Part shown: one piece after another, positions 54,704-63,889 of the stretch
How positions within the stretch are numbered: position 1 is the stretch's first letter
Layout of the letters: each line of letters begins with the position of its first letter
Assembly: GCF_000300855.1 (NCBI RefSeq)
Contig: NZ_ALJF01000010.1
Coordinates: 62,001 to 126,000 of the forward strand
Source of the DNA: Agrobacterium albertimagni AOL15
Lineage (GTDB): Bacteria; Pseudomonadota; Alphaproteobacteria; Rhizobiales; Rhizobiaceae
DNA: 64,000 nucleotides
Reading direction: 5' to 3'
Translations under genes and position numbers: made by a program
The notes under the pieces: generated by a model
Seen by the model: only the letters and a program-made list of their open reading frames with translations
Told to the model about the DNA's origin: nothing
Databases searched by the model: none

Positions 54704-55888
54704 ATGGCAGACTTCGACTTCCCCCTGACCCGCAGCGACGCCCTTCAACGCCTTAACGATTTTCTGCCGCATGCGGGGGCTGCCTATGCACGCTTGCGCA
54801 ACAAGGAACAGGGGCAGGGACAGCATGTGCATGTATCGCGATTGTCCGCTGCGCTGCGCAGACGGCTGATCTCCGAGCAGGAGGTGGTCGATGCAGTACT
54901 GGCACGGCATGGCCTGTCGGCCGCCGAAAAATTCGTCAGCGAAGTGTTCTGGCGCACCTACTGGAAGGGCTGGCTCGAGCAGCGTCCAACCGTTTGGGAG
55001 GATTATAACGCAGCCGTCGAACGGGCGCTGGAGCAGCTGGACGCACTGTCGGGACTGCGCAAGCGTTATGCCTCGGCGATCGCTGGATCGACCGGCATCG
55101 ACTGTTTCGACGCCTGGGCAAGAGAACTGAATGAGACGGGCTATCTGCACAACTGGGCGCGCATGCAGTTTGCCTCGATCTGGATCTTCACGCTCGGCCT
55201 GCCCTGGGAACTCGGCGCCGCCTCGATGTTCGAGCGCCTGATCGACGCCGATCCGGCATCGAACACCCTGTCCTGGCGTTGGGTGGCGGGGCTGCACACG
55301 GCCGGCAAGGCCTATCTCGCCGATGCCGAGCGCATCCGTTCCATGACAGATGGCCGCTTTTCGCCCGCCGGCCTGGCGCGCACGGCCCGCATTCCCGCAG
55401 ACAGTGTGCGTACCCCTTCACCTTCATCCATTCGGCTGGCCTCTTCGCCGGATCCATCCGCGGCCACTCTGTTCCTGCTGACCACGGAGGATCTGTCGGT
55501 CGAGCAGGTTGGCACGATGCGTGCGCTTCCGGTCAAGGCCATCGCGTTCCTTAGGGGTCGCAACAAGTGGGATGACGCTGCGCTTGCTGATGGTCTTGCC
55601 CGTGCCGCACAGGTGTGGCCGGATGCGGAAGTCTGCGGGGCTCTCGCCCCGGGCGAACTGGCCGCAGCAGCCAAGGCGGCAGGCTGCAAACAGATCGCAA
55701 CTGCTTTCCTGCCCGTCGGCCCGGTTGCGTCCTCCATCGCCCCGCTACGCGCCGAGGTCGACAGGTTCGGCATCGCCTTCACGGAATATCTGCGCGATTG
55801 GGATCGGATGGCTTGGCCACATTGCCGGAAGGGCTTCTTCGGGCTGAAGGAGAAGATTCCGGCTCTCCTGCAGGCTGAGCACCGCTGA
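54704..55888 (+). CDS. Photolyase/cryptochrome-like FAD-binding protein
   Basis: A 394-aa protein. Residues ~1-235 match the FAD-binding helical domain of photolyases (VSRLSAALRRRLISEQEVV, VSEVFWRTYWKGWLEQRP, GYLHNWARMQFASIW, NTLSWRWVAGLHTAGKAYL). The usual N-terminal antenna domain is absent at the front. The C-terminal ~160 residues have alternating strand/helix sequence (LFLLTTEDLS, VKAIAFLRGR, ELAAAAKAAGC) that could be a permuted alpha/beta domain. ATG 54704 follows GGAGT. It precedes the ABC1 kinase gene by 29 bp. Repair activity is not certain. Confidence 0.82.
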   Translation: MADFDFPLTRSDALQRLNDFLPHAGAAYARLRNKEQGQGQHVHVSRLSAALRRRLISEQEVVDAVLARHGLSAAEKFVSEVFWRTYWKGWLEQRPTVWEDYNAAVERALEQLDALSGLRKRYASAIAGSTGIDCFDAWARELNETGYLHNWARMQFASIWIFTLGLPWELGAASMFERLIDADPASNTLSWRWVAGLHTAGKAYLADAERIRSMTDGRFSPAGLARTARIPADSVRTPSPSSIRLASSPDPSAATLFLLTTEDLSVEQVGTMRALPVKAIAFLRGRNKWDDAALADGLARAAQVWPDAEVCGALAPGELAAAAKAAGCKQIATAFLPVGPVASSIAPLRAEVDRFGIAFTEYLRDWDRMAWPHCRKGFFGLKEKIPALLQAEHR

Positions 55889-55917
55889 CATGCGCTCCAA
55901 TCCTCGGAAGGATAGTG

Positions 55918-57237
55918 ATGAGTGATCGTGATCGATACAGGCCCGTGCCCCAGGGGCGTCTCAGCCGGCTTGCGGCACTTGGCCAGATTGCCGGTGGTGT
56001 CGCCTCGGGCATGGTCGCGGAAGGCTTGAGCCGCTTGGCGAAAGGGGAACGTCCGCACTTAAGAGATCTGCTGTTGACGCCATCGAACGCGCTGAAGGCT
56101 GCAGAGCAGCTGTCGCGCATGCGCGGCGCGGCGATGAAGCTCGGCCAGATGATCTCGCTGGAACCCGGCGAATTCCTGCCGCCCGAGCTCCAGTCGATCT
56201 TTGCGCAGCTCCGGTCCTCGGCGCATTTCATGCCGCCGAGCCAGCTTTCCGCCTCACTGTCCAGCGCCTGGGGCCCGGACTGGCGACGCCATTTCAGCCA
56301 GTTCGAGACGACACCGATCGCAGCCGCTTCGATCGGGCAGGTCCATCGGGGTATTCTGTCCTCAGGCCGTCCGGTTGCCGTCAAGGTTCAATATCCAGGC
56401 GTGCTCCAGAGCATCGATTCCGACATCGACAATGTCGCGACCTTCCTGCGTCTGTCGGGCCTTCTTCCCGCAGGTCTCGACATTGCGCCGCATCTGGCGG
56501 AAGCCAAGCGGCAGTTGCGGGAAGAGGCAGATTATCTGCGCGAGGCGGAGGAAATGCGTCGCTTCGGCAGCCTGCTCGCCGATGACGACCGCTTCGTGGT
56601 GCCGGCCCCCGTGGAGGATCTCCTGCGGCCGACAGTCCTGCCCATGGATTTCGTCGAGGGGGCTCCGCTCGAAACCCTGGCCCATGCACCCCAGACGCAA
56701 AGAGATGCGGCCATGCAGGCGATCTCCGAGCTGGCGTTGCGCGAGCTTTTCGTCTTCGGTCACATGCAGACGGATCCCAACTTCGCCAACTATCTCTGGA
56801 GGCCTTCGGATGGGCGGGTCGCGCTTCTCGATTTCGGCGCGGTACGACCGGTCTCCCCGGAAAGCGCCAGAGACTACCATCTCCTCCTGCAGGCGACTCT
56901 CGGCGGAGATCCCAAAGCCGTGCGCGATGCGCTGATGCAGATGCGCTATCTGTCCCGGGCGCAGACGGAGCGCTACGGACGGACGCTGGATGAAATGACA
57001 CGCGTCGTCCTCGACCATGTCCTGAAGGCGCCGGAGGGGCTCGTCGATTTCAGCGACCGTGGCCCGCTCGTGGAAATCCGCGAGCGCGCAGTGCCGATTT
57101 TTGCCGATCGCGCGCTCTGGGCGCTGCCGGCTCCGGACAAGATGTTCCTGCAACGCAAGATCACCGGGCTTGCGCTTCTCAGCATGAAGCTGCGCGTCCG
57201 CATGCCGCTTTCGGCCATGCTTCGAGACTATGCCTGA
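55918..57237 (+). CDS. ABC1/UbiB-family atypical kinase
   Basis: A 439-aa protein with the ABC1 set: KxGQ motif in RGAAMKLGQMISLEP (~residue 77), alanine-rich loop AAASIGQVHRG, lysine in VAVKVQYPG, ExD in EEADYLREAEEM, catalytic QTDPNFANYL and DFG in LLDFGAVRP. UbiB-like proteins support ubiquinone synthesis or lipid handling through ATPase activity. It lacks the C-terminal membrane hairpin of UbiB itself. ATG 55918 follows GGAAGGA. It trails the photolyase-like gene, perhaps as an operon. Confidence 0.9.
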   Translation: MSDRDRYRPVPQGRLSRLAALGQIAGGVASGMVAEGLSRLAKGERPHLRDLLLTPSNALKAAEQLSRMRGAAMKLGQMISLEPGEFLPPELQSIFAQLRSSAHFMPPSQLSASLSSAWGPDWRRHFSQFETTPIAAASIGQVHRGILSSGRPVAVKVQYPGVLQSIDSDIDNVATFLRLSGLLPAGLDIAPHLAEAKRQLREEADYLREAEEMRRFGSLLADDDRFVVPAPVEDLLRPTVLPMDFVEGAPLETLAHAPQTQRDAAMQAISELALRELFVFGHMQTDPNFANYLWRPSDGRVALLDFGAVRPVSPESARDYHLLLQATLGGDPKAVRDALMQMRYLSRAQTERYGRTLDEMTRVVLDHVLKAPEGLVDFSDRGPLVEIRERAVPIFADRALWALPAPDKMFLQRKITGLALLSMKLRVRMPLSAMLRDYA

Positions 57238-57266
57238 CGCGTATCGCAGGGCTACTGCAGTAATTT

Positions 57267-58064
57267 TCAGTCTGCCTGCTTCGCGGTTGCGACCGGGGCC
57301 GTGACCAGCTTGAACTCAGCCATCTCTTCCGGCGTCAGGTAGTAGAGCCGGTCCGGAGGCGTTTCCAGCGCGTTGATCCAAAGCCCGTTGCCGATGCCCA
57401 TTTCCTCGAGATGGCGGGCAATGCGTGCCGTGGTGCTCTGTGCGCCGGACATCGCCTGCTCGGGTGAGGGGCGGTCTTGCCCGGCATTGAAGACCTGATG
57501 CACGCCGAGAATGGCATCCTGTTCTGCCTCGCGGGCCACACCGCCGGCAAACACCAGAGGACAGGAGGAGGCGCAGAGCGCCTTGCTCGCCACCTTGGTG
57601 TTGATGCCTTTTTCCCGGATCAGCTTCGACATGGCCAGGGCATCGTTGACCGAGCCACCCGGCGAATTCAGCGACACCGCCTGAACATATTCGCCGCGAG
57701 CAGCGATCTCCTCGGCAAATCGCTCTGCAGCACCAAGGTCGATCGAACCTTCCGCCTTGAGCACGCCGCCCGTCAGCAATTCGAACCGCATCGGTTGGCG
57801 CAGGATTTCCGGAGAACTGTCAGGGTCCACCGGAGGCGCCTGGGGAGTACCGTCCGTCAGCGCTGGCGGAAGGACGGGTGCGTCCGTCGTCATCGGATCA
57901 TGGCCGGGAAGGGGAGCCTGCGCGAGGCTCATCTCCCGGAGGTCCGTGAACAGGAAAGCACCCGCAGCCGCCAGCAGCCCGAAGAAGGCGCTACGCATCA
58001 AGAGCCCGTCATCGGCACGCACAATGGCAGTCTTCAGGCGCAGGGCGAGCGAAGATGGTTTCAC
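57267..58064 (-). CDS. ClpP/crotonase-fold periplasmic protein (COG3904-like)
   Basis: A 265-aa protein with one membrane anchor near residues 22-42 and a domain at ~90-250 that follows the ClpP-like pattern: SLNSPGGSVNDALAMSKLIREKG, then CASSCPLVFAGG and ILGVHQVF. A serine in CASSC and the following His fit a catalytic dyad as in the COG3904 predicted periplasmic proteases. Its start overlaps the upstream membrane-protein gene by 4 bp, so both are made together. The substrate is unknown. Confidence 0.82.
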   Translation of the reverse strand: MKPSSLALRLKTAIVRADDGLLMRSAFFGLLAAAGAFLFTDLREMSLAQAPLPGHDPMTTDAPVLPPALTDGTPQAPPVDPDSSPEILRQPMRFELLTGGVLKAEGSIDLGAAERFAEEIAARGEYVQAVSLNSPGGSVNDALAMSKLIREKGINTKVASKALCASSCPLVFAGGVAREAEQDAILGVHQVFNAGQDRPSPEQAMSGAQSTTARIARHLEEMGIGNGLWINALETPPDRLYYLTPEEMAEFKLVTAPVATAKQAD

Positions 58065-59386
58065 GCCGGGGGTCCCTTGCGTGGCGCCTTGGCGGCCATG
58101 TCGAGGCTGGTGATGTTGGAATCGATCCGCCCGCGCTCGTCTTCCGCTTCTGCGGAGTGGAGCGCCTGTTCGACATCGATCCCCTGTCGATTGAGCGCCC
58201 GCTGCACTTCGAGCGCCCGCTGCACTTCGAGCGCCTCCAGCAGTTCGGCTGCGGTGATCCGCTGTGCGAAGGGCATTTGCTCCTCCTGTCGCCGGATCGC
58301 TCCGTGCACCACGGTCAGGATGAAGACCAGGACGGCAGGAAGGAGATCGATCGAAATCGCCCCCGCCCAGGCCGGAATGAAATCCGCAGCATAACGCAGG
58401 ACAGCCTCTGCCGAGGAGAGCGGGACGAAGCGCCGTTCGGCGACCGGCTCGCGTGCGAGGATTTCGTCGGCGGCCTGCGACAGAACCTGCGACTGGGCGG
58501 AAACAGAGGTCCGGATCGTCTGCATGACCTGGTCCTGGCGCTCGGCCAGATCGGCTGCTCGACCATCGGCAACAGGCGCGATAAAGCCGAGGGAGAGGTC
58601 GTCGGCCGCCCGCTTGACGGAGGGGGCAATCGAGGTCTGTTCCAGTGACGTGATGACGCCGGAAAGGGCGACGACTTCGGCGGAGAATTCGTCGCTGCGG
58701 GGTGCAATTGCACCGGGCGCCGAAACCAGCGTGCGCATGGTCGCCAGATGAGCGCGCCCCTGGTCGAAGAGCGTCGTCACCCGCTCGCGCGAGGCGGTGA
58801 TGCCGGTTTCCAACTCGTCGAGTTGGGCGGACATCTGCGTCAGAAGCTGGACGACGCTGCCCGCACCCGTGGTGCCTGTGAGCGCGCCATTTTGCCGTTC
58901 GTCCTCGGCAAGCCGCGAAAAGCGCTCCGATGTCCGCTGGATGTCGGGCAGCAGGCTTTGGGCGGCAAGTGCGTTCTGATGCGCCTGATCGAGATCCGCC
59001 GTGTAGTCCTGCACCGTTTCCGCGAGATGCTGTTCGAGTGCGGCAGATCCTGCAAGCGCCGCCGCATTCAGCCAGCTCGACATGGCGATGATCATGGCGC
59101 AGCCGAGCGCCATCACGCCCATCAGGGCCCCGCGTGCCGCAGCGCCGGTCACATGGGGGTAGAAACGCGCCATGTAGGACCAGAAGGCATAGATCGCCAC
59201 CGAGACCGAGGCTGAATAGATGATGGCGGCAAAGAAGACCGCGGTCGGTGAGCCGTCGAGAAGGCTACGGACCCCCAGATAGGTGTAGACACCGGACGCA
59301 AGGGCCAGAACGGCGAGCGCAAAGCGGGTCATGGTTTCGACGGCAAGGACGCCATCCTGCAAACGATGCGATGCGCCAAGCGCCAT
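58061..59386 (-). CDS. Membrane protein with four segments and a large coiled region
   Basis: A 441-aa protein. Three membrane segments lie near the N-terminus (~20-120), followed by a ~220-residue, mostly helical soluble region (QDYTADLDQAHQNALAAQSLL, QLLTQMSAQLDELETGITASRERV) and a fourth segment at ~352-372 (ISIDLLPAVLVFILTVVHG). The tail holds a repeat EALEVQRALEVQRAL. The helical part resembles a periplasmic sensor-like coil, but I recognise no family. ATG 59386 follows GGAGGT. It shares an ATGA overlap with the ClpP-fold gene after it, which suggests a protease-adaptor pair. Confidence 0.72.
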   Translation of the reverse strand: MALGASHRLQDGVLAVETMTRFALAVLALASGVYTYLGVRSLLDGSPTAVFFAAIIYSASVSVAIYAFWSYMARFYPHVTGAAARGALMGVMALGCAMIIAMSSWLNAAALAGSAALEQHLAETVQDYTADLDQAHQNALAAQSLLPDIQRTSERFSRLAEDERQNGALTGTTGAGSVVQLLTQMSAQLDELETGITASRERVTTLFDQGRAHLATMRTLVSAPGAIAPRSDEFSAEVVALSGVITSLEQTSIAPSVKRAADDLSLGFIAPVADGRAADLAERQDQVMQTIRTSVSAQSQVLSQAADEILAREPVAERRFVPLSSAEAVLRYAADFIPAWAGAISIDLLPAVLVFILTVVHGAIRRQEEQMPFAQRITAAELLEALEVQRALEVQRALNRQGIDVEQALHSAEAEDERGRIDSNITSLDMAAKAPRKGPPA

Positions 59387-59712
59387 GGAGACCTCCGACA
59401 GGAATGAATTCTTAACAAGCTCTTAAGAAGCGGGCGAAATGAAGGCTGAGGCTGAGTTGCCTTTCCTTCGGCGAAGGACGTTGTCGTTCATGCAAAAACA
59501 CCCATAATCGGTGTGATTTGCAACCAATTCGGGCTTGCCGGATGCGTCTAGCCGCGATGAGCACATATTTAGGAGCGGTGGATGAGCCGTCTTCTTCACC
59601 CCTCTCACGAATTTGTGTCACACTAGAAGCGTAATGCGCCCTCTGTCGCGTACCGTGAGGCCCGCAATCAGGCCCCTCGGTACGAGCCCTCATTCTCTGT
59701 TGGTTTTGCTGC
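59387..59712. other. 326-bp intergenic region before the LacI gene
   Basis: No gene is supported here. A hairpin, CGTACCG.GAGG / CCTCGGTACG (59649-59684), lies 29 bp before the LacI start. Other sequence is unremarkable and may hold divergent promoters for the membrane-protein operon and the LacI gene. Confidence 0.5.
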
Positions 59713-60744
59713 ATGCGTAAGAATGGCTCGCCGCTTTTTGTCAGTGCCAGGATGGTGGCCGAGCGCGCCGGCGTGTCCCGTTCCGCTGTATCGCGCACCT
59801 TTACCGACGGCGCGAGCGTTTCGGAGGAGACGCGTCGAAAGGTCGTCGAAGCGGCCGAGGCGCTCGGCTATCACGTCAATCATCTGGCCCGCCAGCTGCG
59901 CGAGCGTAGCAACATCGTCTGTCTGATCGTCTCGGATCTGACCACGCCCGTCAGAGCGGCAATGGTCGACCGCTTGACCCGCAAGCTTCAGGCGGCAGGC
60001 AAGATCACTGTGGTTCTCAACACGGAGAGTGACGAGGCAAGCGTCAATCACGCCTTGAAGCTCACCTTGCACTACCGTGCCGATGCGACGGTGGTCCTGT
60101 CGGGAACGCCATCGACGGGACTGGTGAAAACGGCGCTTGCCAACGGCCAGCAGGTCATCCTGATCAACCGCGACGACGGTCTGGAGGGCTGCGACAATGT
60201 CGGGCTGGACAATGCGACGGCAGCAAGAGAGGCGCATTTCCTCCTGAAACGGGCCGGGTGCCGGCGTCTCGGGATCGTGACCTCGGCGGCCCGCACCCCG
60301 AGCCTGGTGGAGAGAGAAGAGCGCTTCCTCGAGGCGGCCGCCGCTGAAGCGATTACGGTGACCGTCGTCGAGGCGGACGCGACCAGCTATCGCGCCGGTT
60401 TCGAAGCTGCCAAACGCGTCTATGCCCGGTCGGAGCCTCCAGACGGTGTGTTTGCCGTCACCGATCTGCTCGCGATCGGCTTCATGGATGGGGCACGCCT
60501 CGAATTCGGCCTCAGGATCCCGGAGGATCTCTGCGTCATCGGCTTCGACAATATCGAACAGGCATCCTGGGAAGCCTATCGGCTCACAACCTTCCAGCAG
60601 CCGCTCGATCGGATCGCACAGCATGTGGTCACCCTCCTGACGGAAGCAGAAGACCCGACTGGAACTTCTCAGCCGGACGGAGCCGTCTTCGAGCCGGTCG
60701 CCGTCTGGCGCCGTTCCGTTCGTCCCCATCCCGGGTCGACCTGA
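59713..60744 (+). CDS. LacI-family transcriptional regulator
   Basis: A 343-aa repressor with the LacI helix-turn-helix (~11-33: ARMVAERAGVSRSAVSRTFTDG) and hinge (LGYHVNHLARQL), then a periplasmic-binding-type effector domain (NIVCLIVSDLTTPVRAAMVD to the IGFDNIEQASWEAYRLTTFQQP block). It precedes an ABC importer operon and is flanked by two palindromes of the TGCAC-N4-GTGCA type, one at its own stop codon. It therefore probably represses the importer until a sugar-like or related ligand binds. Confidence 0.92.
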   Translation: MRKNGSPLFVSARMVAERAGVSRSAVSRTFTDGASVSEETRRKVVEAAEALGYHVNHLARQLRERSNIVCLIVSDLTTPVRAAMVDRLTRKLQAAGKITVVLNTESDEASVNHALKLTLHYRADATVVLSGTPSTGLVKTALANGQQVILINRDDGLEGCDNVGLDNATAAREAHFLLKRAGCRRLGIVTSAARTPSLVEREERFLEAAAAEAITVTVVEADATSYRAGFEAAKRVYARSEPPDGVFAVTDLLAIGFMDGARLEFGLRIPEDLCVIGFDNIEQASWEAYRLTTFQQPLDRIAQHVVTLLTEAEDPTGTSQPDGAVFEPVAVWRRSVRPHPGST

Positions 60745-60837
60745 TGCACGCGTGTGCATTCTCCCGGTGTCATCAAACCTTCGTCTAATCCCTGTAGGAC
60801 GGAAATGCCCGATTAAGCGCGTTGCACGCATGTGCAA
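60744..60837. promoter_or_regulatory. Two LacI-type operators flanking the importer promoter
   Basis: ATGCAC-GCGT-GTGCAT (60744-60759) and TTGCAC-GCAT-GTGCAA (60822-60837) are perfect palindromes whose centres are 78 bp apart. The first overlaps the LacI stop codon, the second lies 170 bp before the binding-protein start. Paired sites suit repression by DNA looping with a tetramer or by two dimers. Confidence 0.75.
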
Positions 60838-61007
60838 GCGCATGGTGCAAGTCTGCAGAGGGGCCGAGGCGGCGGTCCCTCTGCAGGCGTGCCCGGGCAA
60901 GCATTTCGAGAGATGCAGGCTGCAGGCCCGTCGGGGTCAATGTCGCTGTGTCTCGGGGTTTGATTGTGAGCCGACGCCGGGTGGCGCGGCAGCCAAGGGA
61001 GAAGACG

Positions 61008-62159
61008 ATGAAGCGTCGCGCATTCCTGATTTCCACGGCCGGCACCGTTGCCGGAATGATGATTCTACCGAAGCTGTCCTTTGCAGCCGAAGGTCAGATC
61101 GACTGGTATACCGGCTCGGATGCCAATGTCCTCGATTTCTGGACCAACACGGTCAAGCCGGCTTTCGAAGCAGCGAATGCGGGCGTGAAGCTCAATCTCG
61201 TCGATGCCGGCGACAATGCAGGCATCCAGTCGATCGCCGAGCGCGCCATCGCGGCAATGCAGACGAACACCGACCCGCAGGCCGATTACTTCGAGCATAC
61301 CGATCCGCGGCTGCCGAAGGGCGCCATCGAGGCTGGCCTCTACGTCAACATGAAGGAAGCTGGCCTGTCGAACTATTCGAAGGTCAACCCGCTCGCCATC
61401 GACAGCGACTACTCGCTTCCCTATCGCGGCAGCCAGGTGCTGCTCGCCTACGACACCACCAAGCTGTCGGCTGCCGATGCGCCGAAGACCTGGGATGCGC
61501 TCGTCGCCTGGATCAAGGCCAGCCCCGGCCAGTTCGTCTACAACCGCCCTGACAAGGGTGGTTCGGGCGGAAACTTCGTGCGTCGTGCCATCCATCAGGC
61601 AAACGGCCTCGACCCCAAGGCCTTCACGGTCGACAATTACACCGAAGCCTTCGGCAACGAGGCCCTCGGCAAGGCCTGGGAGCTGCTCAAGGACATCGCC
61701 CCGTCGCTCTACGACAACGGCGCCTACTCCTCCGGCAACACACAGTCGATCCAGTTGCTCGCCCAAGGCGTTGTAACCATGACCCCGGTCTGGTCCGACC
61801 AGGTTCTCCAGGCGATCGATCAGGGCGTCTTGCCGGAAACGACCGGCATCGTACAGCTTCAGGATCTGGCTCTCTGCGGCAACTTCTCGCGCGCCGTGGT
61901 GCTCGCCAACGGCAAGAACCGCGACGCAGCCCTGAAGCTGGCCAATTTCATTCTGACCGAAGAGATCCAGGGTGCCATTCTTTCCGAACTTGGCGGCTTC
62001 CCCGGTGTCAGTTGGGAACATGTCTCCGCTGATCTGCGCGAGAAGTTCGCCGACATTATCCCGAACAGCATTCCGACCTTCCCGGCTGGCGCCTGGGAAG
62101 TTGCGGTCAATGACGGCTGGTACCGCAACGTCGCGCCGACCATCGACCGGAAGTCGTGA
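61008..62159 (+). CDS. ABC transporter substrate-binding protein
   Basis: A 383-aa periplasmic binding protein with a twin-arginine-like or Sec signal (MKRRAFLISTAGTVAGMMILPKLSFAAEG). The mature part has a type 2 binding-protein pattern (QIDWYTGSDANVLDFWTNTVKPAFEAAN, YRGSQVLLAYDTTKLSAADAPKTWDALV), nearest to the iron/thiamine/phosphonate and YnjB-like set, but the ligand is not identified. ATG 61008 follows AGGGAG and is preferred to the long frame from 60822, which begins inside an operator. It heads the importer operon. Confidence 0.88.
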   Translation: MKRRAFLISTAGTVAGMMILPKLSFAAEGQIDWYTGSDANVLDFWTNTVKPAFEAANAGVKLNLVDAGDNAGIQSIAERAIAAMQTNTDPQADYFEHTDPRLPKGAIEAGLYVNMKEAGLSNYSKVNPLAIDSDYSLPYRGSQVLLAYDTTKLSAADAPKTWDALVAWIKASPGQFVYNRPDKGGSGGNFVRRAIHQANGLDPKAFTVDNYTEAFGNEALGKAWELLKDIAPSLYDNGAYSSGNTQSIQLLAQGVVTMTPVWSDQVLQAIDQGVLPETTGIVQLQDLALCGNFSRAVVLANGKNRDAALKLANFILTEEIQGAILSELGGFPGVSWEHVSADLREKFADIIPNSIPTFPAGAWEVAVNDGWYRNVAPTIDRKS

Positions 62160-63034
62160 GTTCAGGCGTGACATCGTCTGCGATATCCAGAACCATGGCG
62201 GGCAGGGGGCTTGTTGGCCTCCTGCTCGTCGCCTTGCCGGTTTCGCTCGTCGGATGGCTGGTCATCTGGCCGATCATCAGTGCCGTCCTGCGCACGGTGT
62301 GGCGGACGTCGCCGGATGGTGAGGCGGGCTTCGACCTGTCGAGCTATATCTTCTTCTTTTCCGACGCCTACAGTCTCAACAATCTCAGCCTGACACTCTG
62401 GACCACGGCGGTTTGTGCCTTGCTGCTCCTGGTCGTGTCGCTTCCGATCGCGCTTTATCTGCGCTTTGCCCGAGGCGGCATCTCCTCCTATGTGCAGGCG
62501 CTCGCGATTTTGCCGATGTTCGTGCCGTCGATCATTCTCGCCTATGCCCTGATCCGCGTGCTCGGGCCGAACGGCATGGTCGACCTGCTTTTGAACTTCG
62601 CCGGCCTGCCGAAATTGAGAACACCGTATCTCACGCCCTGGGGGCCGGTGATCGGCTTGGTCTGGGACAATATTCCGCTGACGGTGCTGATCCTGCTCTC
62701 GGGTCTCGGCTCGGTGAGCAACATGGCGATCGAGGCGGCGCGTGATGTCGGCGCAAGCCGGCTTCGGGTTCTCCGGCACATCATATTGCCGCAGATCACC
62801 AATTCCATTCTGGTGGCACTGTCCTTTGCCGTGCTCGGCATCTTCTCCGCCTTCACGCTGCCCTATCTGCTGGGGCCTGCCTCGCCGGAGATGATGGGAC
62901 CCTTCATGCAGCGAACGTTCAGGGATCTGAATGACCCCGTCAGCGCCATTACCCAGGCTGTGATCACCTTCGGCTTCTGCATCGTCTTTGGCCTGTTCTA
63001 CGTGCGCTCCGTCGCCCGCAACCAGGGGAGATGA
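62156..63034 (+). CDS. ABC transporter permease (first subunit)
   Basis: A 292-aa permease with six predicted membrane segments and an EAA loop IEAARDVGASRLRVLRHIILPQITNS. GTG 62156 overlaps the binding-protein stop by 4 bp, and its own stop overlaps the next permease by 4 bp, so translation is coupled through the operon. It belongs to the binding-protein-dependent type I importers. Confidence 0.9.
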   Translation: MSSGVTSSAISRTMAGRGLVGLLLVALPVSLVGWLVIWPIISAVLRTVWRTSPDGEAGFDLSSYIFFFSDAYSLNNLSLTLWTTAVCALLLLVVSLPIALYLRFARGGISSYVQALAILPMFVPSIILAYALIRVLGPNGMVDLLLNFAGLPKLRTPYLTPWGPVIGLVWDNIPLTVLILLSGLGSVSNMAIEAARDVGASRLRVLRHIILPQITNSILVALSFAVLGIFSAFTLPYLLGPASPEMMGPFMQRTFRDLNDPVSAITQAVITFGFCIVFGLFYVRSVARNQGR

Positions 63035-63864
63035 GGCCCATGAACCTACCCATTGCCCCACCACGCCGGATCGATGGCACTGGCATCCTGCTTGCGCTCG
63101 TGCTTTCGATCGTCGTCGTCCTGCCTTTGCTTGTGGTCGGCGTCTGGGCCTTTACCGAGGTCTGGCGCTATCCCAACGTCCTGCCGCAGCAATTCGGTCT
63201 GCGGTTCTGGGAGCAGACGCTGAACCGCGCGGACGTGTGGAACGCGCTATGGCTGAGCCTGACGCTCTCGGCCGTGGTGACGCTTGCCTCCGCGGTCATC
63301 TGCCTGCCGGCGGCTTATGCCTTTGCGCGGATGCGCTTTCCCGGTCGTGACCTCTTGTTCTTCTCGTTCCTCGCAGGCCATGCCTTCCCGAAATTCGGTC
63401 TCCTCGTCGCCATCGCCGCGATCTTTCTGCAGCTCGACCTGATCGGCACTTTCTGGGGTGTGGCGCTTATCCAGCTCGTCAACACGCTGATGTTCATGAT
63501 CTGGATCCCGGTTGCGGCCTTCCAGGCCGTTGATCGTCGCATGGAAGAGGCCGCCCGCGACGTGGGTGCCGGCCCGTTCCGTGTCTTCTGGTCGATCACC
63601 TTGCCCCAGGCCGCGCCGACAATTGCGGCGGCCCTTCTCCTGACATTCGTCGGCACATTCTACGAGACGGAAGGCGCCTGGCTGATCGGCGCGCCGGGCA
63701 TCCGCACCATGCCCGTGCTGATGATCAGTTTCATCAACAACCAGATGGTCATCCAGTTCGGTGCGGTCCTGTCCGTCATGCTCTGGGTCCCGTCCTTCAT
63801 CGCCCTGATGTTCGCCCGCCGGGTGATCGGCGGCAACGCCTTTGCCAAGGGTTTTGGGGGATGA
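63031..63864 (+). CDS. ABC transporter permease (second subunit)
   Basis: A 277-aa permease with about six membrane segments and an EAA loop MEEAARDVGAGPFRVFWSITLPQAAPT. ATG 63031 overlaps the first permease by 4 bp; ATG 63040 is an alternative. A pattern like FALMRFPGRDLLFFSFLAGHAFPKFG between segments is typical of sugar-class second permeases. The ATPase gene follows 25 bp later. Confidence 0.9.
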   Translation: MRPMNLPIAPPRRIDGTGILLALVLSIVVVLPLLVVGVWAFTEVWRYPNVLPQQFGLRFWEQTLNRADVWNALWLSLTLSAVVTLASAVICLPAAYAFARMRFPGRDLLFFSFLAGHAFPKFGLLVAIAAIFLQLDLIGTFWGVALIQLVNTLMFMIWIPVAAFQAVDRRMEEAARDVGAGPFRVFWSITLPQAAPTIAAALLLTFVGTFYETEGAWLIGAPGIRTMPVLMISFINNQMVIQFGAVLSVMLWVPSFIALMFARRVIGGNAFAKGFGG

Positions 63865-63889
63865 ACAACAGCCTCACAGGAATACCAAG

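Noticed and set aside
59412-59798. 128-codon minus-strand frame across the region before the LacI gene
   Set aside because: It overlaps the LacI start codon, lacks a ribosome site, and has no domain pattern.
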